From Chrysogorgia sp. JL179-B06 (lineage: Eukaryota > Cnidaria > Anthozoa > Scleralcyonacea > Chrysogorgiidae), in assembly GCA_035772405.1 (NCBI GenBank), contig JAYKKM010000145.1:1145001-1209000 (forward strand): 64,000 bases of DNA, given 5' to 3'. The notes beneath the pieces are model-generated. The model was not told the DNA's origin. It was given only the letters and a program-made list of their open reading frames with translations, and did no database searches. A program made the position numbers and the translations under genes. This document shows positions 11,075-23,500 of this stretch, one piece after another; the stretch's first letter is position 1; each line of letters opens with the position of its first letter.

Positions 11075-12830
11075 CCATTGGATGACATTCGGTGCTCGGC
11101 AAAACGACAAACAAATTCGTCCACTAACTTCTGTGCCACGGTCTGTGCTTCCTGGTTTGGTAACGCATAACTTTCCGTCCACTTCGAGAAATAACCATAA
11201 TGTACTTGTCATGGTTCTGTTTCTGGCAGAGGTCCGAGAATGTCGATAGCTATACTCTTTCCAATGGATACCCTGGTGGACAACTGACCAGGGGAGCACG
11301 AGTTGCTGGCTTGGATCCTTTGCCGGCCTCGCACTTATCACACTTCCTCAACCAATCTTCAACATCTTTTCGCAGATTTGGCCAGTAGAATCGTTGACGG
11401 ACTTTGGCAAGAGTTTTGTGACACCGAGATGACCTGCTGTCGGAGCGTCGTGATGATCTGTTAAGACTTCGTTGACCAAAGATTGGGGTACGACCAACAA
11501 AGACTTCGCCACTATTCCATCCTCATTCTCCCAATGACGATACGCACGCCTTCTTGAACTTCTAAGGCGTCCCAGTGTGCACACAGGTTGTATAGCTCTT
11601 TGGCTGAAACCCTTCAATTCTGACTTTAGTGGTGGTTCAGTTTGAGTTTCTCTCCAACCAAGGACATGGCTAATGACGGGATCAGCCATTTGTTGAGATC
11701 TCAGGTCCGCAGCTGTCCATTTCGAGCACCATGCCCTCTCTGGAACTTTGCTGACTGCGCTTACTACAGGATTTTGGTTAGGTCGGTTGACTCCTTCTGG
11801 CGGCCTTCTGGATAACCCATCTGCATTCCCGTTGCTACTTGGCCCCGGCTCCTTGAAGTTCGAAAGCCGACCGTAGCACACCAAGGCCAGCATCTCTCGT
11901 TTTGTCGTTGAGTAATTCTACTGGCGTATGCAATTACCTTCTCGTCGCCATCTTGAACTTGGGATAACACAGCGCCGATTCCCCTGTCGCTTGCATCTGT
12001 ATCTAGGATAAACTCCAAGTCAAAGCGCGGATACATGTAGCTGAGCACTGGTGCCCGTACGAGACAGGCTTTGAGTTCTCTAAAAGCACTGTCACAAGAA
12101 GGATTCCATACAAAGGTTTTCTCATTCCCGACCGTCAGCGAATGGTGTAGCAGAGTGGCAATAGTCCAAGCAAAACCTCGTTCCGTCTTTCTTCTTTACG
12201 AACACTAATGGCGACGCCCGGGGACTCGAAGAGGCTGTGACCACGTCGTTGCCGAGCATCGTCTTCAAGTTCTTTTCCATCTCTTCGCGCTGATGGAATG
12301 GGACTCGCCTTGATGACTGCTTGATAGGTGAGGCATTACCGGTTGGTATGCGGTGATGAACTTGGCTAGTCCTCCACAAGTCAGTAGAATCTTTGGCCAC
12401 GACATCGGAAAACTCGCTCAGAAGTTCCTCCAACTGGATCTTTTCTTCTCGGCTGATGTCAGCACCTTCCCAGTTGAACAATTGCGTTAGCTTCGCTTTT
12501 GATGGAACAGGGGACGACTTTACATATACTGTAGGACCTCGGGAGATGTCGATTTTCCACAGGCCTCTTCGTCAAGCTGCGTGAAAGTACCTAGAATAGT
12601 GTTCTGGTACAATACTACAGGTTGTGGAGAAGGGTTTAGTAATCTTACTGGTACCAGGCCATTAGTTGGCTTGGCTACTATTCTGGCCAACATGACTGTA
12701 TCCAATAACCGCCTATGAATGAGAGTTACCGCAGAACCTGTGTCTAAAAGCATGCGTACGCTTGTACGCTGTACGCTCCTAATACCTTGGGTAACCGACA
12801 CATCCGCTATCTCGACAGGCGTTTGTTTGG
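11075..12830 (-). pseudogene. Ty3/gypsy polyprotein relic, copy 2 (partial)
   Basis: This is the duplicate of 7977-9710, so it lacks the integrase C-terminal part. It shows protease (LLDTGSAVTLIHRR, 12690-12760), the RT N-terminal block (12165-12480), the same deletion of the RT palm, the RNase H block (11930-12050) and the H2C2 region (11345-11450). The shared palm deletion shows that the element was already dead when the segment duplicated. Confidence 0.82.
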
Positions 12831-12839
12831 AACTTGTTT

Positions 12840-14461
12840 CTAGGGTCTACAGTATTATAAAACCATTAGACGGGGGGTTAGAAAACCCATTGGGCGGGGG
12901 GTTAGGGTTAGGATCTAATTATTTTGGGGTTAGCAGTTCCATGGCATGAAGTATTTCATCATACAGGCATGTCCGATCGGATACTAAAAAAGATCGTCCA
13001 GAAGACGACTATGACCTAGTACCTCACGGTCACCTCAACTGCGAGTGTAGCGTGAAAAGTAATGATTTCTCGCGTCGAGCTTAGAAGGACCATTCGCAGT
13101 GTATTATCACACACGCAGTACAACAGTAACAAGTTAAGTAAAATGTATACAATAATTTGCTTACAATTTTATGTTGGAATCAAAAGTCGCTATATAGGGG
13201 AGCGGTCATTATTTATGGGGTGGTAGTAGCCTGCGTAGGGTGGTAGGGGGTGGGTGATTTTTCAGGCGCAAACTAAAAAGTTCCATAACCCCTCTCTTGA
13301 GCAATTGTTGACCTTGATAACCCCTCCTTCAGACATTGAAAAAAAATCGTAACCCTCCTCATGGAGACTTTAAGTTTAATAATGCTCTTTTTATATATTA
13401 AAAACATAAAATTAAAGTTTTAATATATACTGTACTGCACTTAAAAATAAAGGCAAACCTAAACAATATATACACATTAATATATGACCTCAGTTATTGC
13501 CGAAGGATGACAATGATTATATAACTTAAAAATGTGTTTATTATAAAATGTCAATTATTCATCAATCATCATAACTGTTGAAAGAAATCTCCAACAAGCA
13601 AATTAGTGACTAGCTTGACGGAGAACTATTAAGAAAAGAAGTGCAACTTAGATCAGGCAGACTGCCTACAACCTGGCACACTAGATTTCTGTAAAATTTA
13701 ATATAAAGAGCTCAGATGAAAGTTGATAAATTTAGCATTGTTTATGAACGCAATAGATTATATTTTTCAGTGTACATGTATTTCTCTTATTAAATATCAA
13801 AACTGTTTTTTTAAGACTCGATTGTTTCCGTAACCCCTTGGCCTTCTTCTAGTCAGAAATTAATATAACCCCTCATTCAGCAACCTTTGTAACCCCTCCT
13901 CAAAAACATCCACCCCTAGGAGATTTAGATATACGAAAATTGTTCAATGTCCAAAATCTTTGTCCAATAAACTTTTAATGCTTCTGAGAAAGAAACTAAT
14001 TCTTTTCCATATAATTTAGTGCGTATAGAGCATCAGAACGGTCAATTAAAAATGCCAAATAACGCGTCCGCGTGCACTAATTTATCAAGACACTGCAGAC
14101 AATTCGCAGCCCGGTTACAGTTAAAACCATAACTTCAATATGTCTGCAGTTGTCTACAGATCGACTTTTTGAGACTTGATAATACCCTTGTTGTCTGCAC
14201 CGTCAAACTGCAGCGATTACAGTCAATAATTAGATGCACTTTACCTGAGTTTAGTCTCAATTAACTGCACATTCACTGGTAGACAAGAAAAAGTTAAAAC
14301 ACAGTTAAATTGCAGCGCTGTCATTTTCCTGCGTTTCTCACCACGTATAGCGTAACATTGTGAGAAAAGTTTCGAACTCCTCCAATATAATTGTTAATTA
14401 TTATCCCATGCCGGTTAACATTTCAATTGTTACAAACCGTCTTTGTTCTATATGTATACAG
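12840..14461. other. Intergenic DNA of unit 2
   Basis: It matches 9750-10953 plus a 410-bp stretch (about 13550-13957) missing from unit 1. That stretch ends in more CCCCTCCTC-type sequence like its neighbours, so a deletion from unit 1 is likelier than an insertion here. No gene was seen. Confidence 0.6.
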
Positions 14462-14577
14462 GAGCAGTAAGCACAATGACTTGGAAGAAAAGAAAGATCA
14501 TAACCAAATTGGAGAGGATTTACGTGCAGCCATACTAAAAGGAGATGTCGCATTGGTTGTAAATATTCTAAATCAAG
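14462..14577 (+). CDS. ASZ1: ASZ1 exon a (N-terminal helix, first recovered exon)
   Basis: Acceptor TATACAG, donor AAG|GTGAAC. It begins with the last base of a codon and ends after one base of the next. It encodes HNDLEEKKDHNQIGEDL and GDVALVVNILNQG, like the segment before ankyrin repeat 1 in GASZ. It is duplicated at 10954-11069. Confidence 0.82.
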
Positions 14578-17500
14578 GTGAACATTTTAATCTGACCTAG
14601 AGTAAACTCAAACCGCAACTGGTCAACTGGTCATGTGTCAAAATATAAATTCTAGCACTCACAATTTTCCTCAACAACTTCTGCTTGTTATTAGGGTCCT
14701 TAAGGCCCTGATTACATAAAGGTGAGCTTTATGATTAACTGGGCTGGCTCGGTAGACGAGACAAGTTTTCACTTCATATTATATGAGAAGGGCTGGCCTG
14801 CTTACCGGGCTGGTGTAAAACATGGATATGCGCATGCTCGTTGTTTAATAATGTCATCCCGCGTGACCATGGTTGAGCTGCCCTGCTTTACAGTAGTGGC
14901 GGATCCAGGGTTGTTCGAAAGGGGGGCGCATATGAAGAATCAGTACGTTGTGGCATGCCCCCAGAAAAATTTTAATTTCGCAAAGCCCAGAAGTGCTTTC
15001 CCGGCGATTTCTGATAAGAATATTTACGAAATTATGGTACCACGCCGTTGCTAAAAATGCACGATTGCAAAGGGCCATCAAGATTGTGAAACACTTTAAT
15101 ATAAATTCAGAAGTAGAAGTATCTTGGAACCCATATTAAAATATCTATGAGTGCACGCAAACTGGCTTTTGCAATGAAAATTGGATAAGCTACCAAAACA
15201 TTGTGCTTATATAATCGGTCATATAATATTGCGTTTATCACTTCGACTTCTTCGTCTTGACATGGTAAAAAATAGAAAACACTTTGTGTAGAAAACACTT
15301 TGTGGGATTTTAAAGGGGGCGCGCGCCGCCTTCATGAGGCAAGCGGACCATGTTGCCGTGCTTTAATCGTTACTACATGACGCGAGTTGGCCTGCTTTAA
15401 TCGTTATTACATAAGGTGAGCTGGCCTGGTTGCTGGGCTGGCCTGCTTTAATCGTTATTACATGAGGTGAGCTGACCAGGTTGCTGGGCTGGCCTGCTTT
15501 AATCGTTATTACATGAGGTGAGCTGACCAGGTTGCTGGGCTGGCCTGCTTTAATCGTTATTACATGAGGTGAGCTGGCCTGGTTGCCGTGCTGGCCTGCT
15601 TTAATCGTTATTACATAAGGTGAGCTGCATAAGAGACTGGATATAGCATATATTGTTCTGAAATTGAAGCAGGAAGTAGCCCAGGACCACCATATTGGAG
15701 AGATCACCTTTGGAACCTAGGTGACAGAGACTATCTGTCTTTGATTTTTAAGATACCAAAATGAATCAGTTGTCAAAGGTTTTAGCGTACTTTAGAGCAC
15801 AAACTAAACCTCTGTGATAGAAACTGCTCAGCGCAGGTTCTCTTCAAGATGGCCACGATATGTTTTGTCTTCATTTTTTCGCAGCGTCGAACAATGCTCG
15901 ATCCAGTCTTTATGCATATGACTCAGACTAGCCTGTTTAATGAGCCGCAGGCTGTCTCGTGTCATGTAATCAGGGCCTAATGTATTTATGATAATGATGT
16001 GACGTCAACCCAGGAATTTGGCTTTCGTTCCCGTTTCCATACGATAGACTGGTTGAGGATTTGAGTGAAAAAGTTGATAAGATCTCGATCTAGTATAGCA
16101 TTCAGTTATACCATACACGTTTGAATTAGGTTAAATTTCTCTAGCAGCATCAGAATATTGTAGCTATAATAGCTACTCTGTAAATTCGAGGGTAATAACG
16201 TTTATGTATGTACTGTATGTATGTACAGTATATATGTATGTCACACTCATTAGCATTTCAAAAAAACAAACCTTTATACTGTAGAACATTAACGCAAAGA
16301 TCAAATCCTAAATTATTTTTGTATTCAACTATTCACTTCATGTAGAATCTATATCCACGGTTAGTTGACTTCCAAAACACTTCAGTACTGCTAAAATGGT
16401 TATGATGTATGTGAGGTCGCCGTCTTTAAGGATGTCATCGTAGATCTTAAGGTCTTTATAGTAGCACAGTGGTTTGCTTCAATTTTTATTTTTGTCGTTG
16501 CCATCGTTCTTTAGGCATTGCTCCAGACTTTGTCCTAAAGTCGGGCTGGACTGGTCTCATGCATGCAGCAAACTGTGGTCTCCTGGCAACTGTAGCTGTC
16601 TTAACTGAAAGGGGAGCCAATGTTAATTTTCATAAAGGTATTTATTTGACAAGGGCTGTGCCAAAGAAAGTGGATTTGTTTTTGCAATTTCATTCGAAAA
16701 AGAGCATGTGCTTATGATCGTGAAAATGGTTTACTTGACACCCCTCCCTGTAACCTGTGCTTTTGCAAACATAACGCTAAAATAAGATTCCGGTAATTTA
16801 AAGTGGTACTACGATCAAATTTTCACCTATCGATATTTTTACGTATTTATAAAGCAGAGCTGCTAAATATTAGTCGGTCGAAACCGTTTTGCGATTCGAC
16901 GATGGCAAGTATTATTTTTCTGACTCCGAATCTGGAGTTATTATGTCCGCCATTAATCGATCATGCAGGAGCATGAGACCAGCGCAAGGAAGTGACGTCA
17001 GACTCTCAACGCGAAGACTCCACATGGCTAATTCTTCAAGTAAATCCATAGTGATCGAGGTCCTTTTTCAAATTCTTCGAGATACACCGTTACCAAACAG
17101 TTCTTTTTTATATTTGTTGACCTGCCTTGTATTATTTGTTTTAGGTACAATAGTAATGGTGACCTAAATAGTAGTGATCTCAGAGCTCAAAATACTTACT
17201 TCAAAGTACCATTCCGCATTATTTAGTTGTTTTTTTACATCGATGATCACTTTCGACCCTGAAAATTCTATGCTGAAGAAAATCTAAAAAACAGGGGTGA
17301 ATTTTCATCGTAGTGCCACTTTAATAAAAAAAGGTTATTCTGGCAAATTGAACTGGATACATCACGCAATAAAAGTGGGATCATAATGCCTCTGACGTTG
17401 CCTTAATAGAGAGCTTAAGCAAGTGGCGTTCTTGTTTTACGGATGGCAACCGGAAAAGTAGGTAACCCCCCCCCCATCCAGGGACCAAAGGATGCCGCCT

Positions 17501-20500
17501 CATTAGTATTTCAATAGAACAATAGGCAGAACAAAGAGCGTTGCGTACAAAAAGTAATTAGTATTGTTAGTGTGACGAACGCGTGGCGAACGCAGAGCAT
17601 GCCTATTTATTAAATATTCCGTGTGAGGGACGGAAGTAATTACCTCTAAGCCTCTTTCACCTTTACGATCCCTAACCCTAGTCTCGTGTACCTTTGGGAC
17701 CCCCATCCCTGACTTAATTACAAAAAGTTTGTTAGTGTGACGAACGCGTGGCGAACGGAATTACTTAATTAGTATTCAAGGGGCTCTGTGTGTTAAGAAC
17801 GAAAGTAACTAGTATGGTAATCATCGAGTATATAAGCGACAAACAGAGTGAGAGTCAGTACTTTGCCTACAGTGTTTCGCTTGTGGAGTTTGCTGCCTTG
17901 GATAATTGTTTGGTTTGGTTTGGAACGTTTGCTAGAAGCTTTAGAAGAGTATGACTTTTCGAAGAAATAATCCTCGTTTTTCAAAACAAGCAGAGTGGAA
18001 GGATCATGTCCATGTAGACGAAGTCTCCGTAGCTAATTATCAGAAGCTGTTCCCGTTGATTGAGACCATTTTTACCGATGCTTTGATGGGAGAAGTCCAG
18101 AAACTTTGCAAAGAGAAATGTGGCGGTTGTGAGATTGATCATCCCAGTCAAAGACAACATGATTGTTTAATGCTAACAGAAGAAGAACGGTGGAGTCTAT
18201 ACTGTGAAGAGGCCATGGAACGTGAATGAACGTGTTGGGCCGGAATTCAATGAAGCTCTAAGAGTATTGAAACTGCGCAACCATGGAGATACTTTAGATC
18301 ATTTAAGACATTTGAAAAGAACTTCAGAAACAATGTTATACGCATTATGGGATTATTGTCAAAAGATATTGACTCCTGAAACTAAGTGTATTCTAGGTTA
18401 TTTAAGATATTGGCGTGAAATGAATCAGTAAACTATTATTATATCATGTTGCTCAGTAAATTTTGATCATTTTGAATATTAAATACGTTTGCTGATATGT
18501 CACGTGTGTAATTAGTGTTGTCACGAGTCTATATCGAATGCTTTTTCGGTGCTTAAGGGGGGAAAAAAGTATTGCCAAGTGTGGAACTCGAACGCATGAA
18601 TTACAAAATAAGGTTTCTTGGCAGAAAAAGTATAATTGAACGGCTTTACTTCATAGAGAACGACCGAGTGAGGAGTTCGAACGATGATATAAAGCGGACT
18701 AACTAAACTTAACAGCTTGAATAAATTTGTCCACCTGCTCATAGATAAAAGCGTGGGAGCCATTAAGCGTAATTAAAGGTTACATGCAATTCCACAGACA
18801 AAAGAGGGCACACATATTTCGATAAACACATCAAATAAATAGTATACAATATTGAGTTTATGAGATTTTTATTTCAAGTTACAAATAGTGGTTATGATTT
18901 AAGCTCAATCATAATATTATCTCCAGTGCCATCTGTTACAATAGTATACGGACATGCAGTACAAAAAACAATATTGTGTGATATAGTCAAAGGTGATGCT
19001 AAGCCACATAATTTACATTGATGAATATTGTTGTAAAAGTCTTGCCATAAACATTTGGGGCATATAGCTAAATGTACACCAGTCATCTTGCTTTCACAGT
19101 AATTACAAATGTATCGACTCTCATCTTTATCAATGTCATATTGCGAGATTGTTTCTTCCTCTTCTTCTTCTTCTTCCTCGTCATCTTCGTCTTCTTCGTC
19201 GTCATCTTCGGAGTTCTCCGCGGCGCTTCTCTCTTCGCTGCTTTCATATTCCGAATCTGTATCTTCTGTTCCTTCGCGTGCCAGTAATGCAAGTACTTCA
19301 GGATTTTCAATGAGATTCTTATTGACTTTGACTTCTGCAAGCCCTCTCACGAAAACGTTTAGGCCAGGCGGTTTGGGAATGTCGGTATCGTATTCGGATA
19401 CACAATATTCGATCAGATTGACAATATTTGTGTTCGGTATAACTCTACCATTGTAAACGATTTCCCGTTGAGCATTCCATATCAAAATGTCATGTGATAT
19501 AAGCAAACTGTGGAGAAGATTTGAAGCCTTTTCAACATTGTTGTTAAAATGGGATAGTACATGTCGAATGCGTTGATCATTGTAAAAGGGAGATGTTTCT
19601 TCGCTGGTGTCCATGACTTCGACTGACTCTAGTACAATGAACTGATTTCTTTTATACTAATTCTGCAAGTCCTTCTAAAACTGGACCAAGTAACAGACCG
19701 AGAAATCCTCCTCCTCGTTGGACCAGTATTTGTTTCTTTCTCATGAAACTTCTTCCGGGGTCAACTAAAGTACTTATGTCATTTTCGTACGGTCTCACTT
19801 TTTCGATCGTTTCCCGAGGTAATTCGTATTTCATTTTGCAAACATTATGGATACAGTCATGTATACACTTAACTTGTTCGGGGGTAGCTCTCTCAAGAAG
19901 CGCCTGTTGTTCTCCAGAATTCGACAAACAGTAATGTCGAAGAAAAGCTCTCTGCTTCTTGTTAAACATCTCTGTACGATAGCCAACGTATAAATGACGA
20001 GGTCACCCCCTGAAGTACACCTTTTATATTACTCTTTACTCATGGCAAGATAACATAAGGACATAAGGATAAAGATAAAGATAAAGATAAAGATAAGGAT
20101 AAGGATAAGGATAAGGATAAGGATAAGGATAAGGATAAGGATAAGGATAAGGATAAGGATAAGGATAAGCTATATAGGATAAGCTATATAGGATAAGCTA
20201 TATAGGATAAGCTATATAGGATAAGCTATATAGGATAAGGATAAGGATAAGCTATATAGGATAAGGCCATAAGGATAAGGATAAGGCCATAAAGATAAAG
20301 ATAAGGCCATAAAGATAAAGATAAGGCCATACAGATAAAGATAAGGCCATACAGATAAAGATAAGGCCATAAAGATAAGCTATATAGGATAAGGCCATAA
20401 GGATAAGGATAAGGCCATAAAGATAAAGATAAGGATAAGGATAAGGATAAATTCATAGAACATTCCTGAGAAACATCATTTGGCTTCTAGTCTTCACCGA

Positions 20501-23500
20501 GTGAACATGTCATTTGCCTGTGATATATGCGGAAAGAACTTTTCAACCCGAGGTAATCTTCAGCGTCATATCAAGTACGTCCATGGAGGAGGTGACCATT
20601 TTATTTTTAATGCTCAGCCTTCAGTCGTCGGTGGATCTTCCGTTATGAAACATCCTTTTACGTGTATTGTGGCTGGATGTACTCAAAGTGGCAAGACCGT
20701 TTGGGTGAAAAAGCTTTTGGAAAACGCTCAAGCAACCATCAGTCCCCCTCCTGAACGTATCATTTGGTGTTATGGCCAGTGGCAACCTATGTACTTGGAT
20801 ATGATCACAACTATACCAGGCATTGAACTCAATGAAGGAATACATGACGACATTGCCGAAAAGAACTTCTTAGATGTCTCTGAACGCAGCCTCATCGTTC
20901 TCGACGATCTTATGGCTCAGTCAGGGGACGATAAACGTATTGCCGATTTATTCACAAAAGGAAGTCATCATCGGAATCTGTCTGTGATCTATATTGTTCA
21001 AAATATATTTCATCAAGGCAAAGAAACCAGAAATATCAGCCTCAACGCCCACTATATCGTACTGTTCAAATCTCCACGGGACAAGCAACAAATCTCAGTC
21101 TTAGCACGACAAGTTAACCCTGGTCATGTTCAAGAGTTTACGAAAAGTTACGAGGAAGCGACAAAGCGTCCACACGGATATCTCATGCTTGATCTAAAAC
21201 CGACTACCGATGATCAACATCGATTAAAAACGAATGTGCTACCAGATGAAAATACCACTGGTCAACTAGACATGGACCATTATATTCGAAAGCGGTCATA
21301 TGAACAACCACCTATCACCGGTGACCAATATCAACTGAAATCGAACGTGATGCCCTACGAAAATACCGCTGACCAACAAAACCTAAACCGTTATATTCGA
21401 AAGCTATCGTATCAACAATCGCCCATCCTCAACGCTATGTACAACTCGGGTGAACAGATGCATAATATTATACAGACGCCTCAGTTAACACCAGATGTGA
21501 AGAATATACTCTACTCTAATGAGCTTAAACGTTTTCTGTCCTTCCAAAATCAACTCCACGACCAGGTTCCAGTTCAAAATAATCTTCAAACTGAAAGCAA
21601 TATCCCAAAGACTCCAACGCAATATGATTCTACAGAATACCTCCCGTCCGATCCTCACCAGGTTCCTACTACACCTAAAGCCTATTTTTTGACACCACCA
21701 ACTACAGTTTCGACAGAACAACCAAAGCTTAAACGAAACTTCTTTAATAATTGGGAAAGTTCTTCCGATTGGAAAAAGAGCGATTTAGCAAGGATGACCC
21801 CTGAAGAAAGAGGTGAATATGAACACCATCTATCGATGACTAGATCAAAATATTTACCGATGACAGAACAAAATGTGGCAACATTAACGCCTGAAGACCA
21901 GGAAGAATATCGAAAAACTTTTAAAATTAAAACGCCTAGATATTCCCTTAGAAGTAGGCCTTATTAGTATTTATAACTTGAAATAAAAATCTCATAAACT
22001 CAATATTGTATACTATTTATTTGATGTGTTTATCGAAATATGTGTGCCCTCTTTTGTCTGTGGAATTGCATGTAACCTTTAATTACGCTTAATGGCTCCC
22101 ACGCTTTTATCTATGAGAGGTGGACAAATTTATTCAAGCTGTTAAGTTTAGTTAGTCCGCTTTATATCACTGCTTCCCGAAGTGTTTCTTCGACACATGA
22201 ATCGCTTAATCGATAAACGAAGGTTCGATAAGTGATAATTCCCCCGAAATGATTACTATGCTATCAAACATGTTTATCTAAGATCAGGTGGACAAGTTTA
22301 TTCAAGCTGCTAAGTTAGTTATATCCTCGTTCTAACTGAATCCCGTACACTAACGCGAGATAATTAGCGATAATTCGGTCAAATTCATGGATATAATTAG
22401 CGATAATTCGGCCAAATTCATGAACATGTATGCAAATCTTAACCTTAACAACGTGAATATACATCATGACAACGGCGTCATAAAATAGCCGAGTCATCCA
22501 GTTTAACCAAGACGTTTATATTTATATTTTTCAATATGTTTGAGATCTTGAACAGTTCTTCGCACTGTTTCCCCGAAGTGTTTCTTCATCATAGGAATTG
22601 TGTACACTAAAGCGAGATAAGCCATAATACGGCCAAAATTATTAGGGTTCATCTCTTAGCGGTGAAAACGCAGGTTCAATCGAACGCTGAATAGCGTGTA
22701 CGAACGGGCCAAAAGGCCTTATCGGGCCAAAGAAGGCCAGATAGGGCCTAAACGGGCCTAATACACACACAGAGAGCCACCTAAGTACACGATGGGGTCC
22801 CAAAGGTACACGAGACTAGGGTTAGGGATCGTAAAGGTGAAAGAGGCTTAGAGGTAATTACTTCCGTCCCTCACACGGAATATTTAATAAATAGGCATGC
22901 TCTGCGTTCGCCACGCGTTCGTCACACTAACAATACTAATTACTTTTTGTACGCAACGCTCTTTGTTCTGCCTATTGTTCTATTGAAATACTAATGAGGC
23001 GGCATCCTTTGGTCCCTGGATGGGGGGGGTTACCTACTCGGAAATCACGAATGGCATATTTTTAATAAAATTTATCACTAACAAAACAGAGAATGAAGGT
23101 TTGAAATCCTAATGGAGGACTAAAAAGCGTAAAATGCGTTTTTTTCATGAGTCAATATTTAACTTTACAACTGGCCTTTAAAGTGCCTATACAGCCCTTT
23201 CGTTTTTTAGTTATAGAGGATCAAAAAATAGCTGATAAGATATTTTACAGTTTTCGATTTGGACTTTTCGTTTAGAAGATATTTTGCATCCAAATTAAGA
23301 AATGTAAGCAAATTCCGATTAAAAACCGAAAACGTATTTCTGCCAATTCTGGAGTCTGGAAACTAGATTGTGACGTCATTTAAGAGATGAGTCCAGGATC
23401 TTCCCAGCTTCGTGGACAAACGAGCTCGATTCCCAGATTATACTATAAAATTTATCGTTTATGTTGAATCATTCAATCATGCCAGACAGATACGCAGTGT

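Larger units (their letters stand above)
11071..14578. repeat. Tandem segmental duplication, unit 2 (3508 bp)
   Basis: This is the second unit of the duplication, beginning at the TGA microhomology in the gypsy integrase and ending in the native ASZ1 intron. It differs from unit 1 by small indels (for example near 11230-11330 and 12735) and by the extra segment 13550-13957. It is high in identity, so the event is fairly recent. Confidence 0.9.
17451..23044. mobile_element. Polinton/Maverick-type element with TSD, 5.58 kb, non-autonomous
   Basis: The element spans 17457-23038. CGGAAA flanks it on both sides (17451-17456 and 23039-23044), a 6-bp target duplication. The ends start AGTAGGTAACC and the terminal inverted repeats are about 250 bp and almost identical apart from poly-C length. 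6-bp duplications, AG-starting ends and long TIRs are hallmarks of Polintons. The coding content agrees (A32-type packaging ATPase, pX-like protein), but DNA polymerase B, integrase, capsid and protease genes are absent. The element therefore needs help in trans, or is a satellite-like lineage. Near-identical TIRs indicate recent insertion, here into ASZ1 intron 2. Confidence 0.85.

Noticed and set aside
15363..15707. Minus-strand repeat protein with VITIKAGQ units
   Set aside because: Translation of the 51-bp minisatellite.
18530..18690. tRNA on the minus strand (GTTCGAGTTCC with TGCCAAG/CTTGGCA)
   Set aside because: Acceptor-like pairing exists, but there is no D-arm, no anticodon arm and no paired T-stem.
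20226..20456. Leu/Ser/Trp-Pro-Tyr repeat protein on the minus strand
   Set aside because: Translation of the hexanucleotide array between divergent genes.
20480..20506. Upstream start of the ATPase at 20480
   Set aside because: That codon is TTG; the first ATG in frame is at 20507 and leaves the zinc finger intact.
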